Shown: positions 49,974-59,928, counted from the first letter of the stretch. The stretch: 64,000 nt of DNA from B18-G4 sp032250805 (GCA_032250805.1 JAVVEM010000003.1:1-64000), one strand, 5' to 3'. A program made the numbers and translations. The notes: generated from the letters alone by a model not told the origin.

Positions 49974-52445
49974 TTAGTCTTCTTTATACTGGAATGTGAT
50001 CGTTTGTGCATTTTGATCGAATGTATACTGCCCGATCCTTTGCATGATCTGTCGGCCAATGACGATGGGATCCTGCTGGCGGTGCATGACGACAAATTTT
50101 ACGTTTTTAATGGTTTTTGCACCGATCCTTAATTCTTTAATATTGACTATGCTGTTATTTCTTATTGAATTATTTGCCAGGATGTTTGCTGGATCACCCT
50201 CAAAGTCGTTCTTACCAATGATCCCGTCGTTCAGCATTTGCAATGCCTTTTCGAGCGATAATTTGGCTGCAGAGCGGTCATCAAATACGAATTCGTCATT
50301 GTAACCATTCAGGATGACAGGGATGATATAGAAGCCTGTTTTGTCCTGGACCTTGTAACTGATAACATTATCTTCAGGATTTATCTGGATGACCAGATCG
50401 CCCGGGTCTTCGCTGATGCCTGATCGTGGCACATAATCTTTTCTGAGCACACTGAAATCGGTTCGCCTGTTCATCTGGTGTGCAGCTTCCTGGATTTCGG
50501 GTGTGGGCAATGCTGCTATATATTCTTCAGTTAATACATCCCCCTCCTTAAATGTGAAGCCTTCAATGGTAACATCTTTCAAAAGTTTCCTTGGTACACG
50601 TTCACCGTATCCTTTGGCTACCAGCCGGTCGGCATCTATCCCCCTAAGGATAAGGTAATCGACTACCGATTGTGCCCTTTTTTGTGAAAGGAGATCATTT
50701 CTTTCGTCGCTGTCGCGTGCATCGGTATGTGAGGCGAGTTCTACAACAATTCGGGGATTTTCGTCAAGTGTTCTGATGAGTCCCTGCAACGAATCTTCGT
50801 ATTGGGGCTTGAGGTCCCACTTGGCAAGATCGTAAAGGATCTCGGGAAGTACGATGGGTTCTTCGGGAATAGGTTTAAGCAGGAAATCCTGGGTAAAGTC
50901 TTTTCCTTTTTCATGACCCACGGTAGTGATTGTTGCCGATGAATTAAAATAATCAGGTTTACTTACGGTGATATCGTAGGTTGTATTAGGCATTACCTGC
51001 GATTTTCCGAAATTATATATCCCTTCTTCGGTTGTCCTTGTAGATAATGACCGGCCGTCAGAACCGGTCAGGCTCACCGTTGCGTCCATTACAAATTGTA
51101 ATGTACGGTCGTCGGTAACAACACCAGTTATAGTAAATTCAACCGGTGGGACGATAAAGTAGAAAATGTCTTCGAGGCCCTTCCTTCCGCGTCTGTCGCT
51201 TGAAAAAAATCCTTTCTCCTCATCCGGATGGAAAACGATCCCGAAGTCATTGAATTCGCTGTTTATGGGCGGTTTAATATTTTCGGGCCTGGTCCAGTTT
51301 CCTTCCTCATCAATGGTTGTTACAAAAATATCGAGTCCACCCAGTCCGGGATGGGAGTCGGAAGCAAAATACAAGACCGTATCGGAGCGGAGGTAAGGAA
51401 ACATTTCATCGCCCGGGGTATTGATTACAGGACCAAGATTATAGGGCCGGCTAAATTCATCATCTTTGGTGTCGCGGAAAGCCACCCATATATCATTTCC
51501 TCCAAAACCGCCTTTTCTGTCGGATGTAAAATAGATGATCAGTTCATTTTCGCTGATGGCCGGATGCCCGAAAGCATCTGACGAATCGTTGCTGAGTTTG
51601 ACCATCTCCGGTTTGCTCCATATCCTGCCGGTACGGCGGGATGTATATATCTGGCAGCCATTTATCTTCTTTTCTTCATTGGGACAGCGGGTAAAATAAA
51701 TGGTATTGTATCTGCTGTTCATTACGGCAGTGCCTTCGTTGGCTTCAGTGTTTATTCCATCTTCACTTTCATCGAGTAGTGTTGGTTCGCTCCATTCGTC
51801 TTTTCTGTCGATACGTGTCGTGAAAAGGTCACTGAAATTCTGGTCGGTCCATTCATCCGTTTTTTTACCGGTAGATCCTTCCCGGCTTGAAGTAAAGATC
51901 AGCTCATTGAAATTATCATTAGCGTAAGTCGGAGAGAAGTCGGATTGCCGGCTGCTGATCTTTTTTACGTATTCAACTTCATACTTTGATGGATACTCCA
52001 GCCATTCTTCAATCATGCTGATGGATTCGATCCCTTCCTGACCCCTGGGGTCATCGGGAACTGCTTCGGCATAAAGCTTGTAATACTCAAGTGCATCTTC
52101 GTATGAGCCGTCACTTTTAAGTATATTGGCGTAATGCAGCAATATGATTGGCTCTTTGGTCTCAAACCCCAACTTGTGTAATCTTTTATACTGCGCTTTG
52201 GCAGCACGCGGATTTCCTGTCAACCGGTAACTTTCTGCCAGCCGGAACGACACCCTGTCCTTTTCGGCTTTGTTGTTCTTTATCTTTGATTGTGCTTTCT
52301 TGTATCGTTCAATGGCCAGCACATACTTTTTGTCTTCAAATGCTTCGTCGGCTCCCCTGGCATAATTCTTACGCTGGCTCAGGGCAGTTCCCGAAATAAC
52401 TAGGCACATTATAGTAAAAAGTATGAGTCGTCTCAAAATGTCCAT
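49974..52445 (-). CDS. PorE-like T9SS/OmpA protein with C-terminal retropepsin-like domain
   Basis: An 823-residue periplasmic protein. Domains in order: signal peptide (1-23), TPR repeats (about 28-140), WD40/PD40 propeller-like repeats (about 165-430, for example IYFTSDRKGGFGGNDIWVAF), a carboxypeptidase-regulatory-like beta domain (435-525), an OmpA peptidoglycan-binding domain (535-665; ASHTDARDSDERNDLLSQKRA, GYGERVP, NRRTDF), and a tail of 125 residues. TPR-WD40-CRD-OmpA is the architecture of PorE, the T9SS peptidoglycan anchor. The tail (IPVILNGYNDEFVFDDRSA to IVIGRQIMQRIGQYTFD) resembles a retropepsin-like aspartyl protease, but the DTG triad reads D722-D723-R724, so it is probably inactive. 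Confidence 0.85.
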   Translation of the reverse strand: MDILRRLILFTIMCLVISGTALSQRKNYARGADEAFEDKKYVLAIERYKKAQSKIKNNKAEKDRVSFRLAESYRLTGNPRAAKAQYKRLHKLGFETKEPIILLHYANILKSDGSYEDALEYYKLYAEAVPDDPRGQEGIESISMIEEWLEYPSKYEVEYVKKISSRQSDFSPTYANDNFNELIFTSSREGSTGKKTDEWTDQNFSDLFTTRIDRKDEWSEPTLLDESEDGINTEANEGTAVMNSRYNTIYFTRCPNEEKKINGCQIYTSRRTGRIWSKPEMVKLSNDSSDAFGHPAISENELIIYFTSDRKGGFGGNDIWVAFRDTKDDEFSRPYNLGPVINTPGDEMFPYLRSDTVLYFASDSHPGLGGLDIFVTTIDEEGNWTRPENIKPPINSEFNDFGIVFHPDEEKGFFSSDRRGRKGLEDIFYFIVPPVEFTITGVVTDDRTLQFVMDATVSLTGSDGRSLSTRTTEEGIYNFGKSQVMPNTTYDITVSKPDYFNSSATITTVGHEKGKDFTQDFLLKPIPEEPIVLPEILYDLAKWDLKPQYEDSLQGLIRTLDENPRIVVELASHTDARDSDERNDLLSQKRAQSVVDYLILRGIDADRLVAKGYGERVPRKLLKDVTIEGFTFKEGDVLTEEYIAALPTPEIQEAAHQMNRRTDFSVLRKDYVPRSGISEDPGDLVIQINPEDNVISYKVQDKTGFYIIPVILNGYNDEFVFDDRSAAKLSLEKALQMLNDGIIGKNDFEGDPANILANNSIRNNSIVNIKELRIGAKTIKNVKFVVMHRQQDPIVIGRQIMQRIGQYTFDQNAQTITFQYKED

Positions 52446-52493
52446 ATTCGCCTGATTAAATGATTATAGAATCATAACGTTAAAAATTATAAA

Positions 52494-52793
52494 TTATTCA
52501 GTATTAGGCTTATTTTCTTCTTTGCCTGCATGGTTCTCCTTTTCCGGTTCAGGATCAGCCTTCTTTTCCGATTCTTTAACGATTCTTTCAAGGTCAATAT
52601 CTGTTTTATAGTTGTTTACTTCCTGGTTGATCTCCCTGCGGATATCGGCAGATGCCTTTTTAATCTCACGAATGCCTTTACCTGCTTTTCTGGCGAATTC
52701 AGGGATCTTCTGTGGACCAAAAATGATGAAAATTACAGCAATGATGATAAAAATCTCCCCAAAGCTGATATCCAGAAACAATAGATTTGCCAT
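52494..52793 (-). CDS. tatA: Sec-independent translocase TatA/E
   Basis: TatA forms the pore of the twin-arginine pathway, which exports folded, cofactor-loaded proteins. The 99-residue product has a short membrane helix (IFIIIAVIFIIFGP), the hinge FGPQKIPEFARKAGKGI, an amphipathic helix, and an acidic Lys/Glu-rich tail. The Tat-dependent Fe-S protein encoded at 35.3-36.3 kb is a probable client. A -7 box lies upstream between it and the secDF terminator. The PorE-like gene follows 48 bases downstream. Confidence 0.95.
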   Translation of the reverse strand: MANLLFLDISFGEIFIIIAVIFIIFGPQKIPEFARKAGKGIREIKKASADIRREINQEVNNYKTDIDLERIVKESEKKADPEPEKENHAGKEENKPNTE

Positions 52794-52822
52794 AATGACA
52801 TCATTACCTATGATATGCTGAG

Positions 52823-52830
52823 CAAAAATA
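52823..52830 (-). promoter_or_regulatory. Putative -7 box of tatA
   Basis: TATTTTTG on the minus strand, exact consensus, directly after the secDF terminator and 29 bases before ATG 52793. The -33 region falls inside the terminator stem and lacks TTG. Confidence 0.5.
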
Positions 52831-52834
52831 GTAA

Positions 52835-52866
52835 AAAAAAAGTCCTGAGTGCTCAGGACTTTTTTG
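52835..52866 (-). terminator. Terminator of secDF
   Basis: AGTCCTGAG and CTCAGGACT (9 bp, minimal loop) flanked by a run of A on one side and T on the other form a strong hairpin that can work on both strands. It lies 12 bases after the secDF stop. Confidence 0.92.
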
Positions 52867-52877
52867 GGGAAATTCGC

Positions 52878-55800
52878 TTATTTTTTCTTTTTCTCTTTCT
52901 TTTGAACCGATTTGATCAATCGTGTGGGAACTCCCTTCAGTTTTTTGTCGCCTCCGAGTAAGTCGTATGCAACCGGGCTGGCGTTGAACAATGAGGAGTA
53001 GGTCCCGATCAGGATACCCATAAGCAGGGCGAAGGTAAAGCCCCTGATCACCTCACCTCCAAATACGAAGATGATGGCCAGTACCACCAGTGTAGTACCG
53101 GAAGTGTTCAGCGTGCGGGCCAGTGTACTGTTAAGGGCATTATTGATGTTGTCGCGCATATCTTTTTTGGGGAATAATCCTGAATATTCCCTGATCCTGT
53201 CGAAGATGATCACAGTATCATTGATCGAGTACCCCACAATGGTGAGGATGGCCGCAATGAATGCCTGATCGATCTCCATGCTGAACGGTAAAATATTGTA
53301 GAATATGGAGAACAATCCGAAAATGATCAGGGTGTCGTGCACAAGTGCCACAAGGCCTGCCAGACCGAATTGCCACCTGCCAAAACGAAGGGCGATATAA
53401 ACGAATATCACGAGCAGCGCAATGGCTATGGCACGCCAGGCCCGCTTCAGAATGTCGTCGGCAATAACCGGGTCGACTTTCTGGGAACTCAGGATGCCCA
53501 AAAATTTATCTTCCGTTTCAACATCGGTGCTGAAATTTCTGTATTGGATCGCCTGGTCGGTATAAAAAGGCTTCAGGCTGTTGAACAGTTTTACCTGTAT
53601 GATGGAGTCCACTTCAGGCGATTCATCATTGATCAGGTATTTGGTAGTGATCTTCACCTGTGACGACGGGCCAAAGGTTTTTACCTCCGGCGAAACATTA
53701 TCAAACTCTGCTGTTAATGCATTCCGGACCTCTGCTGTTGTCACATTCTGATCGAAGCGAACCACATAGGTACGGCCTCCACTGAAATCGATGCCAGGAT
53801 TTAATCCCCTTGTGAAGAGCGATACAATACCCGCAATAATGATAATGCCGGATAGGATATAGGCTTTTCTCCGCATTCCGAGAAAATCGATATTAACATT
53901 GGCAAGCCAGTTCCTGGTATATTTGTTATCAAAACTGATCTTCTTGTTTTTGTCGAGCAGGGTTGAGAAGATCATTCTTGAGATAAATATTGCCGAGAAG
54001 AGTGATGAGAGGATACCGATGATAAGGGTTGTTGCAAAACCCTGTACCGGGCCGGTTCCAAAGATATAAAGTACAATACCTGTTAGCAGGGTTGTGACAT
54101 TACCGTCGATAATGGCTGAATAGGCATTTTTATATCCGTCGGCAATGGCCAGGCGCATGCCTTTTCCTGCCCTGACTTCTTCCTTTATTCGTTCATATAT
54201 GATCACGTTGGCATCAACGGCCATACCAATGGTAAGGACAATACCGGCAATTCCCGGAAGGGTGAGCACTGCCTGCAATGAGGCGAGAACACCAAAGATG
54301 AAAAATATGTTTGTGAGTAGGGCAAGGTTGGCAACTAATCCGGCCTTGTTATAGAACAGGATCATATAAACAAGCACCAGGATAAAGGCGATTACAAACG
54401 ACCAGAGCCCTGAATTAATGGCTTCGTTACCAAGCGATGGTCCTACAACCGCTTCTTCAACGATCCGTGCAGGGGCCGGAAGTTTTCCTGCTTTAAGGAT
54501 ATTGGCAAGGTCTTTTGCTTCATTGAGGTCGCCGATACCTGTAATGCTCGACATACCATTCGGGATCTCACCAATTACATTCGGGTAGGAGTAAACGTAT
54601 CCGTCAAGCACAATGGCAATTTGCTTTCCAACATTGTCGGCTGTAAGCCTGCGCCACACCTTTGCACCATCACTGTTCATGGTCATGCTCACCTCAACCT
54701 TTCCCATCTGGTCGTAATCCTGACGGGCATTCACGATCGCGTCGCCGGTGAGAGGCGCACGCCTGTCGCGTGTGGTCACTTTCAGGGCCACAAGGTTAAG
54801 GAAGTCCGTGCTGGGATCCCTAGGTTTGTTTGTCCAGGCGAGTTTAAGATTAGTGGGCAATACTTCCTTGGTTCTTTTAAAAATATTGTTGATTTTGGCT
54901 GTGTCCTGAATACGTGCATAACCAACTGTTGCTCCTTCAACCGGACGCCCTTCGTTATCAACTGCAAACTGAAGCAAGGCGCGGAGCGGATATTCTTTTA
55001 TTGCATCTTCCATGCTTGCATCCGGAACATTCATGATCGAATCCGAGTCAAGCTGGTCGAGGAGTGTTGTTGCGGCATCGGCAGTATCTTCTTCAATTGT
55101 GGCCGCAATTTCATCATCACTTAAAAATTCTCCCTCCTCTATACCAGTGGTTTCTTCCTGACGTCCTTCACCCTCAGGTATACTGTCGCCGGAGATGAGC
55201 ATTTCTTCGCGGGCCTTGATCTGTTTATACATTTCTTCGGCCTCGATGAGGTCATTGATGATTTCAGGAAGCTGGTATGTTTCCCAAAATTCGAGCTGGG
55301 CAGTTCCTTGAAGGAGTTTACGGATACGTGCCGGATCCTTTATACCGGGCAATTCAACCAAAATCCTGCCGGCTGTGGCAAGTTTTGAAATATTGGGCTG
55401 TGCAACCCCAAAACGGTCGATACGTGTACGGAGGATGTTAAATGCCCTGTCAATGGCATCATTGGTTTCTTTCCTGATCACTGAGAGCACTTCCTGGTTG
55501 GTTGAATTAAAGGTGATCTTATCTCTCAGGTCAACCGTCATGAAATAAGAGGAGAGGTTTTGGCCGGGAGCCATTTCTTCCCATGTTTCACCAAAAAGCG
55601 TGACGAAATCTTTTGAACTTGTTCGCTGCCTGACGTATGTTTCCTGTAAAACCGACTTGAACAGGGGATCATCGTTAAATCCTGAAAGTGCATTAACAAT
55701 GTCGCCAACTTTTACTTCCAAAATAACGTTCATTCCTCCTTTAAGGTCAAGACCGAGGTTAAGCTCCCGCTCTTTGGCTTCCTGGTAAGTATAACTTTTT

Positions 55801-56057
55801 ATCAGAATGTTAAATTCTCCGGCTTCATTCTCCAGATAATGTTGTTCCCTTGCTTTTGCAATGGAATCGATCAGGTAAGCTTTCTTCGCTTCATCGCCAC
55901 CTGCCAGTTTTTCTGCAATGGTATAAGCTTCTTCATCATAAGCATAATGCTCGGCATCACTCTCAACTTTGGCTACGAAAAAGGTAAACGAAAGCTGAAA
56001 TAAGCAAACGAGTGCAAAAGCTACTGCAAAAACAATAATGGCTCCTCTACTTTGCAT
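52878..56057 (-). CDS. secDF: Fused protein translocase subunit SecDF
   Basis: SecDF uses the proton gradient to pull proteins through SecYEG on the periplasmic side. In this phylum SecD and SecF are one chain, here 1059 residues with about 12 helices. The SecD half has ELNLGLDLKGGMNVILEV, LGNEAINSG and AVDANVIIYERIKEE. The SecF half has the GLNPGIDFSGGRTYVV strand, YSINDTVIIFDRIRE and FGGEVIRGFTFALLMGI. ATG 56057 (MQSRGAIIVFAVAFAL) was preferred to a longer frame because the promoter at 56100-56130 lies inside the extension. It provides the Sec step that all T9SS clients in this window need. Confidence 0.97.
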   Translation of the reverse strand: MQSRGAIIVFAVAFALVCLFQLSFTFFVAKVESDAEHYAYDEEAYTIAEKLAGGDEAKKAYLIDSIAKAREQHYLENEAGEFNILIKSYTYQEAKERELNLGLDLKGGMNVILEVKVGDIVNALSGFNDDPLFKSVLQETYVRQRTSSKDFVTLFGETWEEMAPGQNLSSYFMTVDLRDKITFNSTNQEVLSVIRKETNDAIDRAFNILRTRIDRFGVAQPNISKLATAGRILVELPGIKDPARIRKLLQGTAQLEFWETYQLPEIINDLIEAEEMYKQIKAREEMLISGDSIPEGEGRQEETTGIEEGEFLSDDEIAATIEEDTADAATTLLDQLDSDSIMNVPDASMEDAIKEYPLRALLQFAVDNEGRPVEGATVGYARIQDTAKINNIFKRTKEVLPTNLKLAWTNKPRDPSTDFLNLVALKVTTRDRRAPLTGDAIVNARQDYDQMGKVEVSMTMNSDGAKVWRRLTADNVGKQIAIVLDGYVYSYPNVIGEIPNGMSSITGIGDLNEAKDLANILKAGKLPAPARIVEEAVVGPSLGNEAINSGLWSFVIAFILVLVYMILFYNKAGLVANLALLTNIFFIFGVLASLQAVLTLPGIAGIVLTIGMAVDANVIIYERIKEEVRAGKGMRLAIADGYKNAYSAIIDGNVTTLLTGIVLYIFGTGPVQGFATTLIIGILSSLFSAIFISRMIFSTLLDKNKKISFDNKYTRNWLANVNIDFLGMRRKAYILSGIIIIAGIVSLFTRGLNPGIDFSGGRTYVVRFDQNVTTAEVRNALTAEFDNVSPEVKTFGPSSQVKITTKYLINDESPEVDSIIQVKLFNSLKPFYTDQAIQYRNFSTDVETEDKFLGILSSQKVDPVIADDILKRAWRAIAIALLVIFVYIALRFGRWQFGLAGLVALVHDTLIIFGLFSIFYNILPFSMEIDQAFIAAILTIVGYSINDTVIIFDRIREYSGLFPKKDMRDNINNALNSTLARTLNTSGTTLVVLAIIFVFGGEVIRGFTFALLMGILIGTYSSLFNASPVAYDLLGGDKKLKGVPTRLIKSVQKKEKKKK

Positions 56058-56099
56058 GTGTTTAAATTTAAGTTGAGTTTCTTCAGATTTTTGAGGGTG

Positions 56100-56130
56100 C
56101 AAAAATAGAATAATATTTATGAAATACCAA
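56100..56130 (-). promoter_or_regulatory. Promoter of secDF
   Basis: On the minus strand TTG (56128-56130), 20 bases, TATTTTTG (56100-56107): both elements are exact. Predicted leader about 35-40 bases to ATG 56057. Confidence 0.8.
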
Positions 56131-56240
56131 TTATTATAGACGAAATGTACAAGGTCCGGAATCATGTGCGCAAAAAGCAGGGTGCGAAGGCAAAACCACT
56201 GCGTATTTTTTGACCGGGATCCTGGAGTTTAGTAACAATT

Positions 56241-57206
56241 CTAAAAATACCTTTCCTTTACCAGGAATCCCTGAACATATTCTTCAATACCCTCTTCAAG
56301 AGAATAGAAATTGCCGCGAAAGCCAACCCCAAGAAGCTTTTGCATATTTGCTTCCGTAAAATACTGGTACTTATCGCGGATATCTGCGGGAGTATCAATG
56401 AATTCGATCTTTGGCTCCAGGTTGAGCGCAGCGAAAGTTGCCTTTGCCAGGTCGAGGAAAGCCCTGGCTTTGCCTGTTCCCAGATTGTATATCCCCGGTT
56501 TTTCGCGGTAGGTCATGAGAAAGTACATCACATCAGCAACATCTTTTACATAAACAAAATCACGCAATTGCATGCCGTCTTCGAAGTCGGGATGATGCGA
56601 CCTGAAAAGCTTCACTTTTCCGGTTTCCCTGATCTGCTTATAGGCATGAAGGATCACTGACGCCATTCTGCCTTTGTGGAATTCATTCGGCCCGTAAACA
56701 TTAAAAAACTTTAGCCCGGCCCAGAAATCAGGTTTCTCATGCTGCCGGATAACCCATTTGTCGAACTCATTTTTCGACTCGCCATAAGGATTGAGGGGTT
56801 TAAGCTCAGGGATGATCTCGTGCCGGTCGTCATAACCCAACTCACCCATTCCATATGTGGCTGCCGAAGAGGCATACACCAATGGGATCCCGTACTTTAC
56901 GCAGGCATGCCACATGGTTTTTGAATAATTCAGGTTGAGTTTGTCAAACACCTTTACATCAAACTCTGTGGTGTCGGTGCGTGCGCCCAGGTGGAATATA
57001 AAATCCACATCCGGGTGATGCTTGTCAAGCCATTCAAAAAACAAATCCCTGTCAACTTTTTCACGGATGGCTTTATTGGCAAGGTTTTTTTCCTTTTCCG
57101 GCCTTGAAAAGTCATCAACAGCGACAATATCGGTGAGACCCTTATGATTGAGCTTGCCTGCCATTACGCTTCCGATAAATCCTGCAGCACCTGTTACTAT
57201 GATCAT
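56241..57206 (-). CDS. hldD: ADP-L-glycero-D-manno-heptose 6-epimerase
   Basis: HldD (RfaD) makes the heptose precursor of the lipopolysaccharide inner core. The 321-residue short-chain dehydrogenase fold has the NADP-binding motif GAAGFIGS at the N-terminus, HLGARTDTTE, the catalytic YGESK, and the family segment FKFFNVYGPNEFHKGRMASV-like block (KFFNVYGPNEFHKGRMAS). A canonical promoter lies just upstream. No other heptose genes are in the window. It implies a Gram-negative envelope with heptose-containing LPS or a heptose-derived glycan. Confidence 0.95.
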   Translation of the reverse strand: MIIVTGAAGFIGSVMAGKLNHKGLTDIVAVDDFSRPEKEKNLANKAIREKVDRDLFFEWLDKHHPDVDFIFHLGARTDTTEFDVKVFDKLNLNYSKTMWHACVKYGIPLVYASSAATYGMGELGYDDRHEIIPELKPLNPYGESKNEFDKWVIRQHEKPDFWAGLKFFNVYGPNEFHKGRMASVILHAYKQIRETGKVKLFRSHHPDFEDGMQLRDFVYVKDVADVMYFLMTYREKPGIYNLGTGKARAFLDLAKATFAALNLEPKIEFIDTPADIRDKYQYFTEANMQKLLGVGFRGNFYSLEEGIEEYVQGFLVKERYF

Positions 57207-57222
57207 ATGACGATGTTTTTTG

Positions 57223-57253
57223 CAAATTTACAAGCTTATACCATGGGATGCAA
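57223..57253 (-). promoter_or_regulatory. Promoter of hldD
   Basis: On the minus strand TTG (57251-57253), 20 bases, TAAATTTG (57223-57230), 16 bases before ATG 57206. Exact match to the Bacteroidota consensus. Confidence 0.8.
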
Positions 57254-57388
57254 GGAATACTTCAATGTGGTATGATATCAGATATTTTCAGGCCACCATT
57301 GATTATCATCATACCGGCTTTTCGTCAAATACGGATAGCATTATAAAAACCTCTTCACCAAATGATGACCATCAAAAAATTTTATGTT

Positions 57389-57396
57389 TATATTTG
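57389..57396 (+). promoter_or_regulatory. Putative -7 box of the first T9SS protease gene
   Basis: TATATTTG, exact consensus, 32 bases before ATG 57429. No TTG at 19-21 bases upstream. Confidence 0.5.
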
Positions 57397-57428
57397 TCGC
57401 AATTTCAACCTAACAAATAAACGAATCC

Positions 57429-59837
57429 ATGAAAAAACTGTTTGCCCCGATGATAGTGTTGCTTTTGCTGTCATTCACCCTTTCACAAAATCTCTTTGCA
57501 CAGCGGAGTGTGCCACTTCTTCCGCAGAGTTCACTCTATGACGATCTGCGCGTAAATGTTGAACTAAGGGAGTTTACGGCTCCTGATATGGCGACCATTG
57601 AAGCCGAAGATATTGCAAATCCATACCCATACCGTGCCGGGGTTTCTGTTCCTGTAAACCTGAGCATCGAAAATGCCGGTGAGTGGACCGAACTTCCCGA
57701 TGGAGGAAAGATATGGTGTCTGAGCCTTAAAGTTGAAGGTGCCCAGGCCCTGGGAGTATATTATGACAATTTCTGGTTACCTTATGGAGGTGAACTATAC
57801 CTGTATAATGAAAATAAAACACAGATCATCGGTGCGTATACAGAAGAAAACAATAATCCCGACTGCGTTTTTTCCAACCAGCTTGTTCAGGGCGATGTCG
57901 TCACCCTGGAATATTATCAACCCAAAGATCAGATCATTGAACCGATCATCAGCATTTCCGAACTTGCCTATAATTACCGCGGTTTTTATTTTCAGGCCGA
58001 TCAGGAAAGGGGCGGGTCACTCTGGTGCATGATCAATATCAATTGCCCGGAAGGCGACAACTGGCAGGACGAGAAAAAAGGTGTTGTTAAGCAGTATATG
58101 AAAATTGGCTGGAGCTATTATCTTTGCACCGGCTCACTCATGAACAATACTGAGCAGGATCTGATCCCATATATCCTTACTGCCTTCCATTGTGGCGAAG
58201 GGGCTTCGTCGGCAGATCTGAACCAATGGATATTTTATTTTAATTACGAAGCATCAGCATGCACAGGTAACTGGGGCCCTCAGAATTATACCATGACCGG
58301 CTGTGAAAAAAAGGCGGAAGGTGGTTACACCACAGGCTCCGATTTTCTTCTTCTCGAATTGAACTCGGGTGTTCCTGCTTCCTATGACGCATATTTTAAT
58401 GGCTGGGACAGACGTAATCTGGGTGCCGACAGTGGTGTTAACATCCATCATCCGGCCGGTGATATCAAAAAAATATCAACATATACAATCCCCCTCACCT
58501 CAGCGCAATGGAATAATAATGGTGTTTTGTCGCACTGGAGAGCCTGGTGGGCTGAAACGGTAAATGGCACCTCAATTACCGAAGGTGGATCATCAGGTTC
58601 ACCCCTTTTCAGTCAGGATGGCCTTGTAGTTGGCGACCTTACAGGCGGTCCTCCCGACGATTGCATTAATCCGCAGTACAGTCTTTATGGAAAGGTATAC
58701 TGGTCGTGGAACAAAATGGGCACACTCAGCAGTCAGCAATTGAAACCCTGGCTCGACCCGAACGACTATGGTCCGATGACCTGGGATGGTACATACGATG
58801 GCGAAATACCTGCTCCTGACTTTTCTGCCGATATCACGAACATGCAGGCTGGCGAATCGGTGAATTTTGAGAACCTAACTACCGGCAATGCGCTGGAATA
58901 TGAATGGACTTTTGAAGGTGGCGATCCTTCGACCTATAATGGCCAGTCGCCTCCAATGATCACATACAATGATCCCGGCAGGTATGATGTTACCCTGATT
59001 GCAAGCAATACTCTTGCCTCAGTTACCAAAGACAGTGTGGAGATGATCGTGGTTGGAGCTCCGGCAGCCGATTTCTCTTCCGAAAATAACTATACCAATG
59101 CAGGACAAGGAGTTGACTTTCTTGATTTATCATCAGGCGACCCCACCAGCTGGTCCTGGACATTTCCGGGAGGATCACCGCAAACTTCAGCCATACAGCA
59201 TCCCATGGGAATTGAATATGCTGATAATGGAACATATGATGTTACCCTGGTGGTTGAGAATGAGTATGGCACCGATTCAATAACAAAGGAGGATTTTGTT
59301 ACTGTTGGCGGTCCATTTGCCGATTTTGAAGCGGATGAAACCAATATTCTGAAAGGCGAAACAGTAAGCTTTACTGACATGTCGGCCAATAACCCTACTG
59401 AGTGGAACTGGAGATTTTTTGGCGGAACACCGGGTACCTTTAACGGACAGAACCCTCCTGAGATCAAATACAATGCAACGGGTTTGTTCAATGTGAGGCT
59501 TTCGGTAAGTAATGATGTGGGTTCCAACGTGCTTACCAAAGACAATTACATCTCTGTTGGAGCTGTAGGGCTGGATGAACGTGGAAAGGAAAGCCTGGTA
59601 AGCGTTTTTCCGAATCCTTCAAAGGGACTTATTACCATAGAACTTCCCGACGGACTTACTGAAAATGTCTTCCTTACGGTGGTCAACAGCAGGGGCGATA
59701 TCATACATAGTGAGGAGATCGGCAATGAAACAACAAAGGCTTCTGTAAATATAAGCAAAGCTGCTGCTGGCGTTTATTTGCTTAAGCTGCAAATTGGCGA
59801 AAATATCCTGTATAAGAAAATTACACTTATGGATTAA
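57429..59837 (+). CDS. T9SS-exported lysyl-endopeptidase-like serine protease, three PKD domains
   Basis: An 802-residue secreted protease. Signal peptide 1-25; a beta-rich pro-region (about 40-185) that includes a jelly-roll-like KIWCLSLKVEGAQALGVYYDNFWLP segment; and a trypsin-fold domain with triad H254 (LTAFHC), D305 (GSDFLLLEL) and S389 (GGSSGSPLF). The NCPEGDNWQDEKKGVV and CTGSLMNN words match Achromobacter-type lysyl endopeptidases (S1 family). Three PKD domains (about 460-705; ADFSADITNM, ADFSSENNYT, ADFEADETNI) and a T9SS type A sorting domain (VSVFPNPSKGLITI to KKITLMD) follow. Its own terminator separates it from the paralogue downstream. Confidence 0.9.
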   Translation: MKKLFAPMIVLLLLSFTLSQNLFAQRSVPLLPQSSLYDDLRVNVELREFTAPDMATIEAEDIANPYPYRAGVSVPVNLSIENAGEWTELPDGGKIWCLSLKVEGAQALGVYYDNFWLPYGGELYLYNENKTQIIGAYTEENNNPDCVFSNQLVQGDVVTLEYYQPKDQIIEPIISISELAYNYRGFYFQADQERGGSLWCMININCPEGDNWQDEKKGVVKQYMKIGWSYYLCTGSLMNNTEQDLIPYILTAFHCGEGASSADLNQWIFYFNYEASACTGNWGPQNYTMTGCEKKAEGGYTTGSDFLLLELNSGVPASYDAYFNGWDRRNLGADSGVNIHHPAGDIKKISTYTIPLTSAQWNNNGVLSHWRAWWAETVNGTSITEGGSSGSPLFSQDGLVVGDLTGGPPDDCINPQYSLYGKVYWSWNKMGTLSSQQLKPWLDPNDYGPMTWDGTYDGEIPAPDFSADITNMQAGESVNFENLTTGNALEYEWTFEGGDPSTYNGQSPPMITYNDPGRYDVTLIASNTLASVTKDSVEMIVVGAPAADFSSENNYTNAGQGVDFLDLSSGDPTSWSWTFPGGSPQTSAIQHPMGIEYADNGTYDVTLVVENEYGTDSITKEDFVTVGGPFADFEADETNILKGETVSFTDMSANNPTEWNWRFFGGTPGTFNGQNPPEIKYNATGLFNVRLSVSNDVGSNVLTKDNYISVGAVGLDERGKESLVSVFPNPSKGLITIELPDGLTENVFLTVVNSRGDIIHSEEIGNETTKASVNISKAAAGVYLLKLQIGENILYKKITLMD

Positions 59838-59859
59838 TTTCCTGTAATTTTAAGGCCTG

Positions 59860-59903
59860 AAAGCTGCCTCTCTGATCTGATTTAAATGGGGCAGCTTTTT
59901 TTT
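59860..59903 (+). terminator. Terminator between the two protease genes
   Basis: AAAGCTGCC (59860-59868) pairs with GGCAGCTTT (59890-59898) around a 21-base loop, followed by TTTTT. Confidence 0.85.
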
Positions 59904-59928
59904 GATGATTATAATACAGGCAATTCTT

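Noticed and set aside
49970..50095. Longer purM reading frame starting at 50095
   Set aside because: It would overlap the coding end of the PorE-like gene by about 120 bases and its extra N-terminus resembles nothing; GTG 49969 fits the family start.
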